From NCBI RefSeq assembly GCF_014633365.1, contig NC_068339.1:26793316-26857315 (forward strand): a DNA stretch of 64,000 nucleotides. The letters run 5' to 3'. Positions 11,931-22,209 of this stretch are shown here, one piece after another; positions within the stretch are counted from its first letter, which is position 1; each line of letters begins with the position of its first letter. Both the position numbers and the translations under genes were made by a program. Under the pieces are notes generated by a model. That model saw nothing but the letters and a program-made list of their open reading frames with translations. It was not told the origin of the DNA and searched no databases. This DNA comes from Diospyros lotus. Its lineage: Eukaryota; Streptophyta; Magnoliopsida; Ericales; Ebenaceae.

Positions 11931-12785
11931 AAAGTAATAGAGAATTTTGAGATTGATTGTCACTTAATCAGATATCATATACAAAATAACATGTTATTTA
12001 TTTGTGAACCATTCTCATGTCAAAAGATTTTCAAATGTATTCATGGTTGCCTTTTTTTTATTTGTAAAATTAATTCTATAGTGAACATTTCTGGATTATA
12101 CTTGAATGGTCAAGAACAATGCTTAAAAACTTAGATATGCTTAAAAACAAAGGTTAAATGATAAATTAGGATGAACTAGAATGTATTTTTATTAAATTAA
12201 AATATATATTAACTAAAAATATGATCTAAAAATTATTAAAATTCATAACATAATTTTATAATAAATTTAAAGTTTGGGTGAACCATCACATGACATAGAT
12301 CGACTTTAAAAAATAATAAGAAACAATAAATAAAAATCATTTCCCAATCTCAGAGATTATTTATTCCCTGATTAATCCACCATTTCTCATGCCATCATGG
12401 TACATAAACGCAATGACCTGCTCAATTCTCTCTCAAGAAAGTCTGATTATTGGTAGCCATGACGTTTTGTATTAGCAGGATAACTCCTGAAAATCTATTT
12501 TGATTGAGATTTGTTGTGGAAAATCTCTTCAAAACAAAAAGGGTTAGTGCAATAAATTGAACCAGATATAGATCAAATCAAGAACGCAAGAAAATAGAAT
12601 GGAAAAACTCCCTGTTTAAAACGTTTAAGGCTTAGATCTGAAAGACCAGACACCACTTTTGGTAACGCCAATGAATAGGAACCACAAGCCACAAACGAAG
12701 CTCTCAAACCGTAAGCCCAGAAATCCCCAACATTTCTCGGCTGAACACCAAGGAAACCTTCTCTCACCCAAACGATCACAACCAC
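11931..12785. other. AT-rich interval without an identified gene
   Basis: Contains AT-rich sequence to about 12340 and then more mixed-composition sequence. Short open frames show no recognisable domain. The right-hand part may belong to the reverse-strand gypsy element that follows, but I could not place any domain in it. Confidence 0.4.
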
Positions 12786-13941
12786 ACAGAGTGGCTTACT
12801 ACAGAAGGTAGATTGGTCACAAAGACGGTGGGTTCAAAGCTCAAAGCCAGTAGTTGTGTACACCTGTTAGCTTTGTGTCCCTTCTGACCGCATTTGAAAT
12901 AGGTTACCTTTGGTGCTGAGAGCGCTGCTTGATTTCTTGGACAATTATTCTTCTTATGCCCTTATTAACCACACTTGAAACATACATTTTATCCTACCAT
13001 ACATAGTCTTCCATGCTTCTTTCCACATTGATTATACTGTGGTTTATTCTCTGTATTATTTCCTGGTCCGCTTGTCCACTTCCTCTTCTTATTGTTGGAT
13101 GAACCTTGAGATGTATTTTCTCCCTTTTTGGCTGCTTGTGTCGCTCTCCACTTGTTGCGATCTTGCTCGATAGTATATTCTTGCTGGACTACTGTAGCAT
13201 AATCCTCGCTCAAAGCTCCTCCAAAAGCATGACGAATATCAGCACGTAATCCTCTCTGAAATTTGTGGCCTTCTTTACTTCAGTGGACACCAACTCTGGG
13301 ACATATTGAGACAAGGTTGTAAACTTCGCCTCATACTGGGCCACTACCTTGGTACCTTATACCAATTCGATAAACTCGTAGACCTTTTGCTCCTTGACCC
13401 ATAATGGATAATAAGCATCATTGAACACTTACTGAAACTCAATCCATGTGGGTCGATTCCCAAACCTTTGGCGGGCAGTCTCCCACCATCTCTCAACATC
13501 GCCTCTGAATAAAAATGTGCTAAGTCCCACCCGTCGGTCGTCTGTACAACCAATAGAATGGAGATGCTTTTCTATTGATAGCATCCAATTCTCTGTCGCT
13601 GCTTCATCTGTGCCTCCATGGAACACTGGTGGTCGGAAGGCCATAAAATCCTTTAGTAATTGACTCCCGGTATCTATCTCCATAGCTAGAGTTGTTGGGG
13701 CAACTAGCGGATCGCCTCCACTACCTCCTGCTTCCTGTGATACTTGCGGTTGCCTCACTTGACTAGTAACTAGGGTATCAACCACTCTCATCAAACCTAC
13801 GAGCATACCTCGCATCTCGGCCATCCCCTACCGTAAGTCATTACTAGACTCCCCTGGTGAGCCAGACGTGGATACTAGAACTTCAACTGGGATAGAAGCA
13901 GCATGACTGCGAGTATGGGGTCGTCCACCTCTATTACTCAT
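12786..13941 (-). pseudogene. Ty3/gypsy gag relic, reverse strand
   Basis: Read on the minus strand from the ATG complement at 13939-13941: MSNRGGRPHTRSH, a stop, then a 131-codon stretch with MVVDTL-type and FRPPVFHGG motifs and WMLSIEKHLHSIGC and ERWWETARQRFG, the diagnostic pattern of the plant gypsy retrotrans_gag domain. More stops and frameshifts follow. Near 12870-12990 there are two zinc-knuckle-like motifs (CFKCG; YFKCGQKGHKANRC, in which the first cysteine is tyrosine). Protease and pol are absent to the left, so the element is truncated after gag. Its 5' LTR is at 14079-15879. Confidence 0.85.
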
Positions 13942-14062
13942 CTTTCTGCATCACCACTTAGGGTTAGAATATTGTTAATTAGGCCAACTTATCTAACTGA
14001 AAGACTCAAGTCCTAACTCTACCCAACATCCTATGTGTGTACTGTAGACTCCTCAAAACACC

Positions 14063-14074
14063 GCTCTGATACAA
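14063..14074 (-). other. Primer-binding site of the reverse gypsy element
   Basis: GCTCTGATACAA on the plus strand is, on the minus strand, TTGTATCAGAGC, one base different from the initiator-Met tRNA complement TGGTATCAGAGC. It lies a few bases inside the LTR boundary at 14079. Confidence 0.8.
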
Positions 14075-14078
14075 ATAC

Positions 14079-15879
14079 TATAACACCCCCTCTCTTTAAA
14101 ACTATTTGAGAAGAGGTGCTACGGAAAATAAATTAAGACTAACTGATAAACTGAAATCTGATACCATAAATGAATATCTCAACCAACTGTAATAAAACTC
14201 TGAGTCAAATAACTAAAAACCATAAACTCTGTCTAAGGGGAAATCTCTCAACTAAAATATAAACTAATACTAAACTGGCAAACACTATAAACTGACAAAC
14301 TCCAAAACTTCTTTTGTCATGAGCGAATCCACGTACACACACTATTGACCACTATTGTTAGGCCCCATATCTGGTACTCCCTCGCTAGGACCTGGAATGG
14401 TGAAGAGTATAAGGTGAGCTATAAAGCTCAGCAAGTAATAAGCTAGAAAGAATAACTGAAACTGAATCAAGAAATATCAATACTCATAAAGATTATAACT
14501 ATCCTTGTATTGAGAGATATAAGAATCACTGTAGGGTTGCATTTACAAGATGTAATGCATACAAACTATAAAGTAAATATAAGTATACAATTTTGGCTCA
14601 TAGGCTCACATAACTGTAGTACATACCTAATTGATCTGAAACCTACAACATAAAAATTATAAGCATATATTGTGGGCAAAGCCCTTAGCCCCCTGGTCAA
14701 CATCAGGCGAGCAACTCATAACTGAGATATAATTGAAACTGATACTAGTGGGATCCCCATGGACAAGCCGTCTGGCGCGCATAATGCAATGCTCATATAA
14801 ATGCTGGCACACGATATGTAGTGCTCCATATAAAGTCATGCTCAATGTTCACCATAATGTATGCACATAATCTCACAGAAAAATGCTGATCATGTCATAA
14901 TTAATTGCTAAACATGGTATATAATTTTTATCAGCTATATTGAGATACAAAGATTCTGGAATTTCTGATTATGGGCATGGCATATTGGATTTTATCATAT
15001 CTTGGCATAAAAATTCGATATTTGAAGAATTAAATATTTATATTAAATTTAAGACTTGCATTAAGAATTTGCTGGAAGTCATTCGGATGTCTCAAGAGAG
15101 TCATTCGAATGCAAGGAAGGTCATTCGAATATAAAGCATAACACTGAAGATTGAATAGGATATGGGTCATTCGGATGCCATATGATACTATTCAGATGAC
15201 AACTGATGCATAAGGGAGAAATTCGAATGCAACAGCAACCCATTCGAATGAAATAAATGGACTACACCAAGGTTGTTCAAATGACAAAAACTCATTCGAA
15301 TGATAGATGATATATAACAAAGGCTATTCGGATCTTTCAAGGACTCATTCAAATGACTCACAAATTCATTCGAATGAATTTGAAAAATTTTCAGCATTTG
15401 AACGGGCATAATGCAACTCATTCAAATGCAACAATACCCCATTTGAATGAATGAATGGAATACACACAGGTCATTCGAATGATAGAGAGACTCATTTGAA
15501 TGCTAGACTATACAAAGAAACAACTTACTCAGATCTTCAAGGACTCATTTGAATAACAAGAAAACTCATTCGAATGTCACACTCAAAACTTCAAAAACAC
15601 ATACGAATGATACGATAATGCTAAGAACTCATTCGGAAACTATTGGACTCATTCGAATGAAAAATAGGCTCATTCGGATACTAATCACAAATTGCTAAAT
15701 GACCTTCATGTCCTAGCATTTAATTTTCACATAATTAAATGCCATTAAATGTTATTTCTCAATTAGAAATCTCTAAATTGCCACATTAAAATTTAATTGG
15801 CAAATTCTCTTAATTAAGTACCTCAATAATTAATTAAATAATTCAAAATAAATACTGGGCCCTTTAATGGGTCATTACA
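14079..15879 (-). mobile_element. 5' LTR of the reverse gypsy element (family shared with solo LTR 22210-24566)
   Basis: Plus-strand ends are TATAACACCCC (mutated TGTAACACCCC) and GGGTCATTACA. Both ends and much of the body match the solo LTR at 22210-24566: the GCTAGGACCTGGAATGG box, the ACACGATATGTAGTGCTCCAT stretch and the CTAAATGACC..CATGTCCTAG stretch. It carries a perfect hairpin at 14415-14430 (minus strand TGAGCT-TTAT-AGCTCA). It is about 550 bases shorter than the solo LTR. A palindrome-rich block occupies 15080-15675. Confidence 0.88.
15080..15675. repeat. Cluster of dispersed palindromes CATTCGAATG / CATTCGGATG inside the LTR
   Basis: About two dozen copies of a ten-base word are spaced irregularly, roughly 15-40 bases apart. 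The consensus CATTCGAATG is a perfect palindrome, for example at 15102-15111. Variants such as CATTCGGATG (15080-15089) and CATTTGAATG are one substitution away. The spacers are unrelated to one another, so it is not a simple tandem repeat or a CRISPR array. Confidence 0.88.
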
Positions 15880-17931
15880 ACCCATGTATTTATTTTTTTT
15901 CCACCAAAAAATAATCCAAGTTTTCCCGAGTTTCGGAAATATTGGGTTATTTTCCCATGCCTAAGGGAAATTTCTCACATATCTTTAACTTTTCAAAAAT
16001 TAGAATTTTTTGTCAAAATTAATCAAAAATTCCTATTTCAAAAATTTCTCTGGGGCCCAAAATCATCCAAAATGACCCAAAAAATCTCAAATTTATCAAA
16101 AATTTAAGAAAAAATGGCCGACGGGGCCAGCTGGCACGCCGGGGCTCATATTGGGCCCATCGATAAATTGACAGCGCGCACTGGCTGCTGGCTACTTGCT
16201 TGCAGCACACCCACGCTTGCCTAGCCCTCGCTCCTGCGCACCATTACACGCCCACTGCTGCCTTCCTTCATTTTTTTTTATTTTTTTTTTCTTAGGGGGG
16301 GTGGGGGAGGGGAGGGGCTCCTTAGCCCAGATTTTTCCAAATTAATGTACCATAAATATACATCAAAATTTCCCCATTTTCCATAAAAATACACGAAAGG
16401 TCCGACCATTGCATGCCATGGTTACATCCACAATATTTTTAAAATTTTAACCCAAAATTACAACAAAAATATCTTGATGCTTCCAAAGCTTCAAGCTTCC
16501 AAAATCACATTTCTCTTGGCACATGAAAGACCTACAATGTGAGGATAAAAACCTCATGAGCTATAAAGGTCAGTAAAGGTGCAATATGCAAATGTAAATA
16601 TGCCATAGATTAAAAATGTAATGCCAAAGTACATGCAAATGTGGCTAGGTCTCTTTGGCCTTACAACCTTCTTGGTTCGAGGCATCAACGTACCTTTCTG
16701 CACTATGTCCCTAACTACCCATATGGCTATTGGTCTCATATACATAATGGAGCATGTTATCTTTCAACACAATGAAATCTATCCTACATACTTACAAAGC
16801 TTGCAAGGCCACCTCCCTGGGGCCATCCCTTACCTTTAAATCCTTTGATGCTTGATAAGCTTTTGCTTCCAAGGACTTCTTTGCTTCCAACAACCTAAAG
16901 AAAAATTTTCTTTGAACATTAGAAGATCCTAAGAACTAAGAGACAAGAAGGAGTAAGAAGACTTCTTCTTCTCTTTTCTAAGAAAATATGAAGCTTAAGA
17001 ACCTAACCTCCCTTTCTCTTCTCTTTTTATTCTTCTTCTTCTTCTAATTTTTTAGTCTCGACCATTGAAAGACTTGCTCTTCCTTTCTTTTCCAATTTAT
17101 TTCATCTCTTATCCTTTAATTCATGCCAATTCCAAGTCTAAATCTTGGCCATTGGTTTGCTTGATAAAAGAATAAATCCACACCCTCCATACTAGCACAA
17201 TCCATGTGCTTTGGAAGGCTTTAATCTCAACCATAGATTAATAATAGAAACTAAATCTCCACCCTAGAAATAAACACAATCCATGTGCTTAAAAAAGATA
17301 CAATCTTAGCCTTTGATTTCTAAGCCAAGAACAATCCCCACCATCCATTTTTTATTTATACAAATTTCTTATTATTTTGGCAATCCATGCCAAATTCAAT
17401 AATTAATTTATGGCCATTGGATTTTCTTTATCCTAATATATCTTGGCACTTGATTACAATCCATGCAAGACTCAATCTTAGCCCTTGGATCATTCTCATC
17501 TTGCTTGATCCTAGCCCTTGATCTTGCTTTTTCTCCAAGATTAAATCTCAACCATTAGATCCATTTGTCTTTTAGCAAAAATAACCAATTTCTCAATATT
17601 TAATTTAATGATACAATTTTCACACTCATCACTTTGAAAGACAATTATTCATTTAAATTTGTATTTACTTAATTCCCCCATTTTCAACCATTAATGCGTA
17701 ACTAATTTTTATTTTCATTAATGATTTTCTTTAATCACCATAACGATGACCCTCATAAATGCAAGAATGATCATTTTTTCTTTTCTTTTTTATTTAATTA
17801 AATCACTCTTCTCTTTTAATAAGATCTTGCCAAGTGTCACCCTTACACTTGATTATCCATCCATTATTTCTTTAATATCTCCATATATCCAAAAAAAAAG
17901 AGGAAAATTTCTCACCAAATAAATTCCCACA

Positions 17932-19351
17932 CACTACAAAAAAATGGGTTTTTTGCGGCGGTTTTCAAAACCGTCGCAAAATATGTTTTTACGGTGATTT
18001 CGAAAAATTGCTGCAAAATTAATTAATTAAAAATATAAAATTAAATTTAGCAGCGATTTTCAAAAAAAATCGCCACTAAACTCAATAATAAAAAAATAAG
18101 AAATTAAATTTTGCGGCAGTTTTCTCAAAACGGCCGGCAAATTCATTAATAAAAACATTTCAAAAAAATTAAATTTAGCGGCGATTTTATCGAAACTGCC
18201 GCAAAATTCAATAATAAAAAATCAAAAATTAAATTTAGCGGCGGTTTTGTCGAAATCGTCGCAAAATTCAATAATAAAAAAAATCAAAAAAATTAAACTT
18301 AGGGGCAGTTTTGTCGAAATCGCTACAAAATTAAATAATAAAAAAATCAAAAATTAAATTTAGCAGCGATTTTGCCAAATTCGCCGCAAAATTCAATAAT
18401 AAAAAAATAAAAAATTTAATTTAAAACAAATTAATAATTTAAAAATAAAATAATATTAAAATTTAAAAAGTAATCTAATTTTTTTATTTTTTAATCAATT
18501 AATTTATTTAATTTCATTCAATTAAATTAAATAATTTATTTATTTTAAATTTATCAATTAATTAATTTATTTTAAATTAATTAATCAATTAATTTTTTTA
18601 ATTTAATTAATTGGATTAAAACATTTTATGTTCAATTAATTAAGTTAATATATTATTTCTTTTTTAGGTTTTTTGAGAGTTCGATTAATTTAATTTAATT
18701 TAATTTAATTCAATTCAATTAAAAATAAAATTACTTTTTTATTTTATTTAATTTGGGGCTAAGTGTAATTTCAGAAACTTGAGTTTGTGGGTGCAAAGTG
18801 AATTTTAAAAAATAGTGGTTGGATTACTTTATAATTAATATGCGCGAATATATTATAAGGTGGCTTTGCAGATCAGCTGGCTTCGCGTGCGTACGCGGGT
18901 AAGGGTGGTCACGGGATCGAAACTTGGGAATTATATTACTGGAATAAATTCCAGCAGGCATTGTAGGCACATGGACGCACAGATGGGCGCGCGGGGGCGG
19001 GGCAGTGGGCTCACAGGGGCTGGGCCTGGCGCGCGCTTGATTTTGGCTTGCATGCGGTAAATAGCGATGGTTTTGAAACCGCCGCAAAAAAAAAAAAAAA
19101 ATTGCTAAATCATTATTTTTATAATTAAATTTAATATTAAATTCAATTAAATTTAGCGGCGGTTTTAAAATCATCGCTAAATTTAAAAAACCGCTGTTAA
19201 AAATATCACTTAGCGGCGATTATACTAGCAGTTGATAAAAACCGTCGTTAAATGCTACGCGCCGGCTATATCAGCGACGGTTTTCAAAACTACCGCTAAA
19301 TCACTTTACGACGGTTAAAAACTGTTGCTAAAAATCAAATTTTTTGTAGTG
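17932..19351. mobile_element. Non-autonomous CACTA transposon with ACA target duplication
   Basis: The element starts CACTACAAAAAAATGGG and ends TTTTTTGTAGTG, the diagnostic CACTA terminal inverted repeat. It is flanked by a perfect 3-bp duplication ACA (17929-17931 and 19352-19354), the size expected for the superfamily. It is 1420 bases long and has no transposase coding sequence. Subterminal regions contain many GCGGCGGTTTT and AAAACCGCCGC words in both orientations, as expected of transposase-binding subterminal repeats. A GC-rich, LTR-like patch lies at about 18820-19060. Confidence 0.93.
18040..18400. repeat. ~60-66 bp tandem repeats of a GCGGCGATTTT hairpin inside the CACTA element
   Basis: Six diverged units begin near 18043, 18109, 18174, 18234, 18298 and 18358. 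Each holds an arm like TTTAGCGGCGATTTT, a short loop with TCGAAA, a complementary arm like CGCCGCAAAATT, and an AATAATAAAAA spacer. The units resemble the terminal GCGGCGGTTTTCAAAACCG hairpin, so they look like amplified subterminal sequence. Confidence 0.8.
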
Positions 19352-19550
19352 ACAATGGAGCTATTTTACAAATGATCAAATTACCCTTGATGGCAAAATT
19401 ATCCACTATACTAAATCGTCATTTCCAAGAAGCCTTAAATTCCCTTTTTATCATTTTTTCTTCTTAAGGGCATTTTTGAAAATTCTCCAACACCTCTATT
19501 CCAAATTTATTCCTTATTACCCATAAACACTCATAACACCGGGTGTTTCA

Positions 19551-19777
19551 TTATTCTTTTTCATGAGACAATCCCATTCTCAAGTCCACTCCTAATTCTA
19601 ACACTTAGGAATCTCACAGCCTGGCCATTGCTCACCCTTTTTCTCAAGTTACCATTACTCAAGCCTCTACTTAGGCTATTTGTTCTCTATCACTCATGGG
19701 GACACTCATTCCCTGGAACACTTTGGCCCTTTTCCAAACTCCACAACTGTTAGCTAGTCATAACACTTGACTACCAC
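19551..19777. other. Unassigned interval between two LTR remnants
   Basis: About 230 bases of C/T-rich sequence with no recognisable ORF, terminal repeat or module shared with the neighbouring LTRs. Confidence 0.4.
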
Positions 19778-20079
19778 TGTAACGACCTGTTTAATTATGA
19801 ATTAATGTGAATTTGGGTGTAAGGAATTAATTAGAAAAAATTAAAATTAATGTGTTTTTGATCAAGGGAGTATTGGCAATTATTTGAAATTATTAGGGGT
19901 TAAAGTGTAATTTTGAAAACTGGAACCAACTTAAAAAATAAATTGCTTGCAATGAGAAGCAAGGAAGGTTGTATTCGAAATGGTTGGGCGTGCCAAGTAG
20001 GAGGGAGAGGTCGCATGATCGAACCCCGCGACCAAGAAAAATTAAAGCTGGGTTTTTAAAACCTAGTTGGCGCTAGATG
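19778..20079 (+). mobile_element. 5' start fragment of a gypsy-type LTR
   Basis: Begins TGTAACGACCTGTTTAATTATG after a CACCAC context. It has the composition of the first 300 bases of the LTRs at 55138 and 62453: AT-rich start, AGTGTAATTTTGAAAAC phrases, then a GC-richer stretch. It stops abruptly at about 20079 where another LTR-like sequence starts, so only the 5' end remains. Confidence 0.55.
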
Positions 20080-20640
20080 TGATGCCCTGGCCCCACTACC
20101 GGGTGCCACCGTAACTCGCGGTTACCTCCACGGCCTATCTCAAAGAACGATTGTGCCCTATCAACATAAATTATTAAAATAATATGGGCACCCTAGGTGG
20201 GGTCCAGGCTTTGCCGTCTTCGTGTGTCGAGAACTCAGGTGTAAAATGCATAGGCAGCGGAAATTCACCAGAGTCTCGTTTAGGCCCTTAAAATATAAAT
20301 CCAATTTCAAATAAAATAAATACCAACATACCCACCAAAATATTTCAACAGTTAAGCATATCTCATAATCCCGACCGCAATAGATCGATTCAGACACACA
20401 CTTTGAATTACTCATAGCAGGAACTTTGAAATACAGAGAGTATATATTATATTATATAAAAAACATAGAAACACGACCCACATTCTTACTGCCCGCCTTT
20501 ACTGTTAACCGACGACTTTTCCACAAATACTGTTTTTCCTTTCTTAGACCCCTAGCCACCTGTTAGGTTAGTGGGGAAATATAGGGGTGAGTCCGGGGAA
20601 ATATGAGATGTGGTAAATTAAAGTGCATGACAATTACAGG
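20080..20640 (-). mobile_element. Fragment of an LTR related to the 28052-30637 family
   Basis: Starts TGATGCCCTGGCCCC and contains a CACCCTAGGTGGGGTCCAGGCTTTG phrase comparable to CGCCCTAGGTGGGAACTAGGCTTTG near 28155 in the solo LTR. The similarity ends within a few hundred bases, and at about 20641 the sequence switches to the body of element A's 5' LTR. Orientation follows the related copy. Confidence 0.5.
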
Positions 20641-21425
20641 AAATGTTCCAAGTCAAAGAAAAGGGATTTGGGAAGAAAGTCAATGGGGAGGTTGTGGAAA
20701 AGTCAAAATTTGGCCTAAAGATTGAAGAGAAGTGGGATGGCCGGTTGTGTGTGCGAGTATGTATGTATAAATAATCATTTCTATTTAATTTAAAGAAGGA
20801 GAAAAGTGGGAGTGGCAACTTTGTGAATTCTTGCAAGAGCAAGGGCAAATTGGGAAAGGGGAGAAGTATATATAAGGAAGCTTGGTGTAATTCTTCTTCA
20901 TTTTCTCCTTTCTTCTCCTGAACCTTCTTCTCCTTTTGCTCCATCGGCTCCTCTCCTCCATCTCCTTCTGTTGAAGCCAAAGAAGAAGTCGGTTGTTGAA
21001 GTAAAGGGCTGGTTGCGGGTCTCGGAAGGTTGGTTCGTGGCTTATCTTCTTCTCTAAATCCATTCAACCATTGAGGCAAGTTTATATTTCATCTCTTTTC
21101 CATGAAAAGAACTTCTTTTGGAATCTTGTTGTTGTGTGCCTTGAAGATCTTCTTCCTTTGTGAGTCTTGAGACATCCGTTTTTGGGTTAAGTTTTCATAA
21201 AACCCTTCGTTGGAAGGAGGTTTTGTACAAACCTGGTTGATTGTGATTCGTGTCATTTTTCTTGTATTTTTGATAAACCGTGCCTAGCAGCAAAATGGGG
21301 ACTTGATTCACCCCGTATTTTTAAAAGGAATGTTGTGTTATTGCTAAGGTGTAACTGCATGCAAGAATTTGGTATTGCTTGCATGTATTTTGGGTGTTAT
21401 GTGGGTTGTTTATGGCATTTTGGGT

Positions 21426-21575
21426 ACTATTAGTCAACTGTTTTCCATAATCGGTCGACAGATGGATGTATAGGCTTCTGCCGATCGACCGTTGCCTTAA
21501 ACGGTCGACAGTTTGGGTGAAAAGCCTTTGTCAGTCGACGGTTTCCTTCCTATCGGTCGATCATTTTTGGCCTGA
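21426..21575. repeat. CGGTCGACCG-type palindrome cluster in the 5' LTR of A
   Basis: Five near-copies centred on TCGA occur in 150 bases: CGGTCGACA (from 21452), CGATCGACCG (about 21482), CGGTCGACAG (about 21512), CAGTCGACGG (about 21534) and CGGTCGATC (about 21556). The 3' LTR has the matching cluster at about 37880-38035, where several copies have decayed at CG positions (TTGACT, TCAACC). Confidence 0.85.
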
Positions 21576-21989
21576 TAGCCTGCGCATGCTCCACGGTTTT
21601 GGGCATAATGTCTTGTAGAAATATTGGATTTACCGTTTGTTGTGTTATAAACTAGACTCGATAGGCCTAGATTTGGAATAGAATTGAAGTCATTTGGAGT
21701 ATGTTTGAGTATTTTAATCTTGGTCCTAAGATAGGTCTAAATGTTCTTAGGGGTGGTTACGCATTTGTTGGCATGACATTGAACCCCTTGGTGTCCATTT
21801 TGAGGAGGGGTTAGAGGAAGCTATGTGAGCATGTTATACTTATACATATGTGGATAATGTACATAGTGTGGGCTTATTAGCGATCCTTTTCCCTTGTGCA
21901 TTACATCTGTAAATGGTTTCATATATAGGCTTGCAAGGTACGCCTTGGAACTTAATCATAAAATGGGTTGAATGATATGTGGAACTCGA

Positions 21990-22209
21990 ATACTTGTTTG
22001 GAGATATCCAGTACTTGTGAGGTTTGCCTAGCTATGTCTAGTGCATGTGAGTAATGCTTGCCTAGCTATGCCTAGTGTATGTGGATGATGCTTGCCTAGC
22101 TATGTGTAGTGCATGTGAGTAATGCTTGCCTAGCTATTTCTAGTACATGTGGATGATGCTTGGCTAGCTATGTCTAGTGCATGTGAGTAATGCTTGCCTA
22201 GCTATGTCT
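21990..22209. repeat. 34-bp minisatellite in the 5' LTR of A (continues at 24572-24656)
   Basis: Unit TGCTTGCCTAGCTATGTCTA followed by GTGCATGTGAGTAA, about six copies before the solo LTR insertion and about two decayed copies after it. The 3' LTR has the homologous array at about 38480-38720. Both the 22210 and 24657 insertions fell in this array. Confidence 0.88.

Larger units (their letters stand above)
15880..19550 (-). mobile_element. Truncated gypsy-type LTR (same family as 28052-30637), split by a CACTA element
   Basis: From 15880 the sequence is collinear with the body of the solo LTR at 28052-30637: TTTGGGGCCCAAAATCA, a GC-rich stretch, the CCTCATGAGCTAT..GGTGCAAT module, and a series of AATCCATGTGCTTT and CCAAGTGTCA phrases. 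The right end CACCGGGTGTTTCA (19550) corresponds to CACTGGGTATTACA in that copy. The first 150-200 bases are missing where it abuts the LTR ending at 15879. The CACTA element at 17932-19351 is inserted in it. Orientation is taken from the hairpin-like module near 16557-16572, which reads on the minus strand. Confidence 0.75.

Noticed and set aside
15080..15675. CRISPR-like array suggested by a regularly recurring word
   Set aside because: The word is only ten bases, palindromic, irregularly spaced, variable, and inside a plant retrotransposon LTR; no cas genes.
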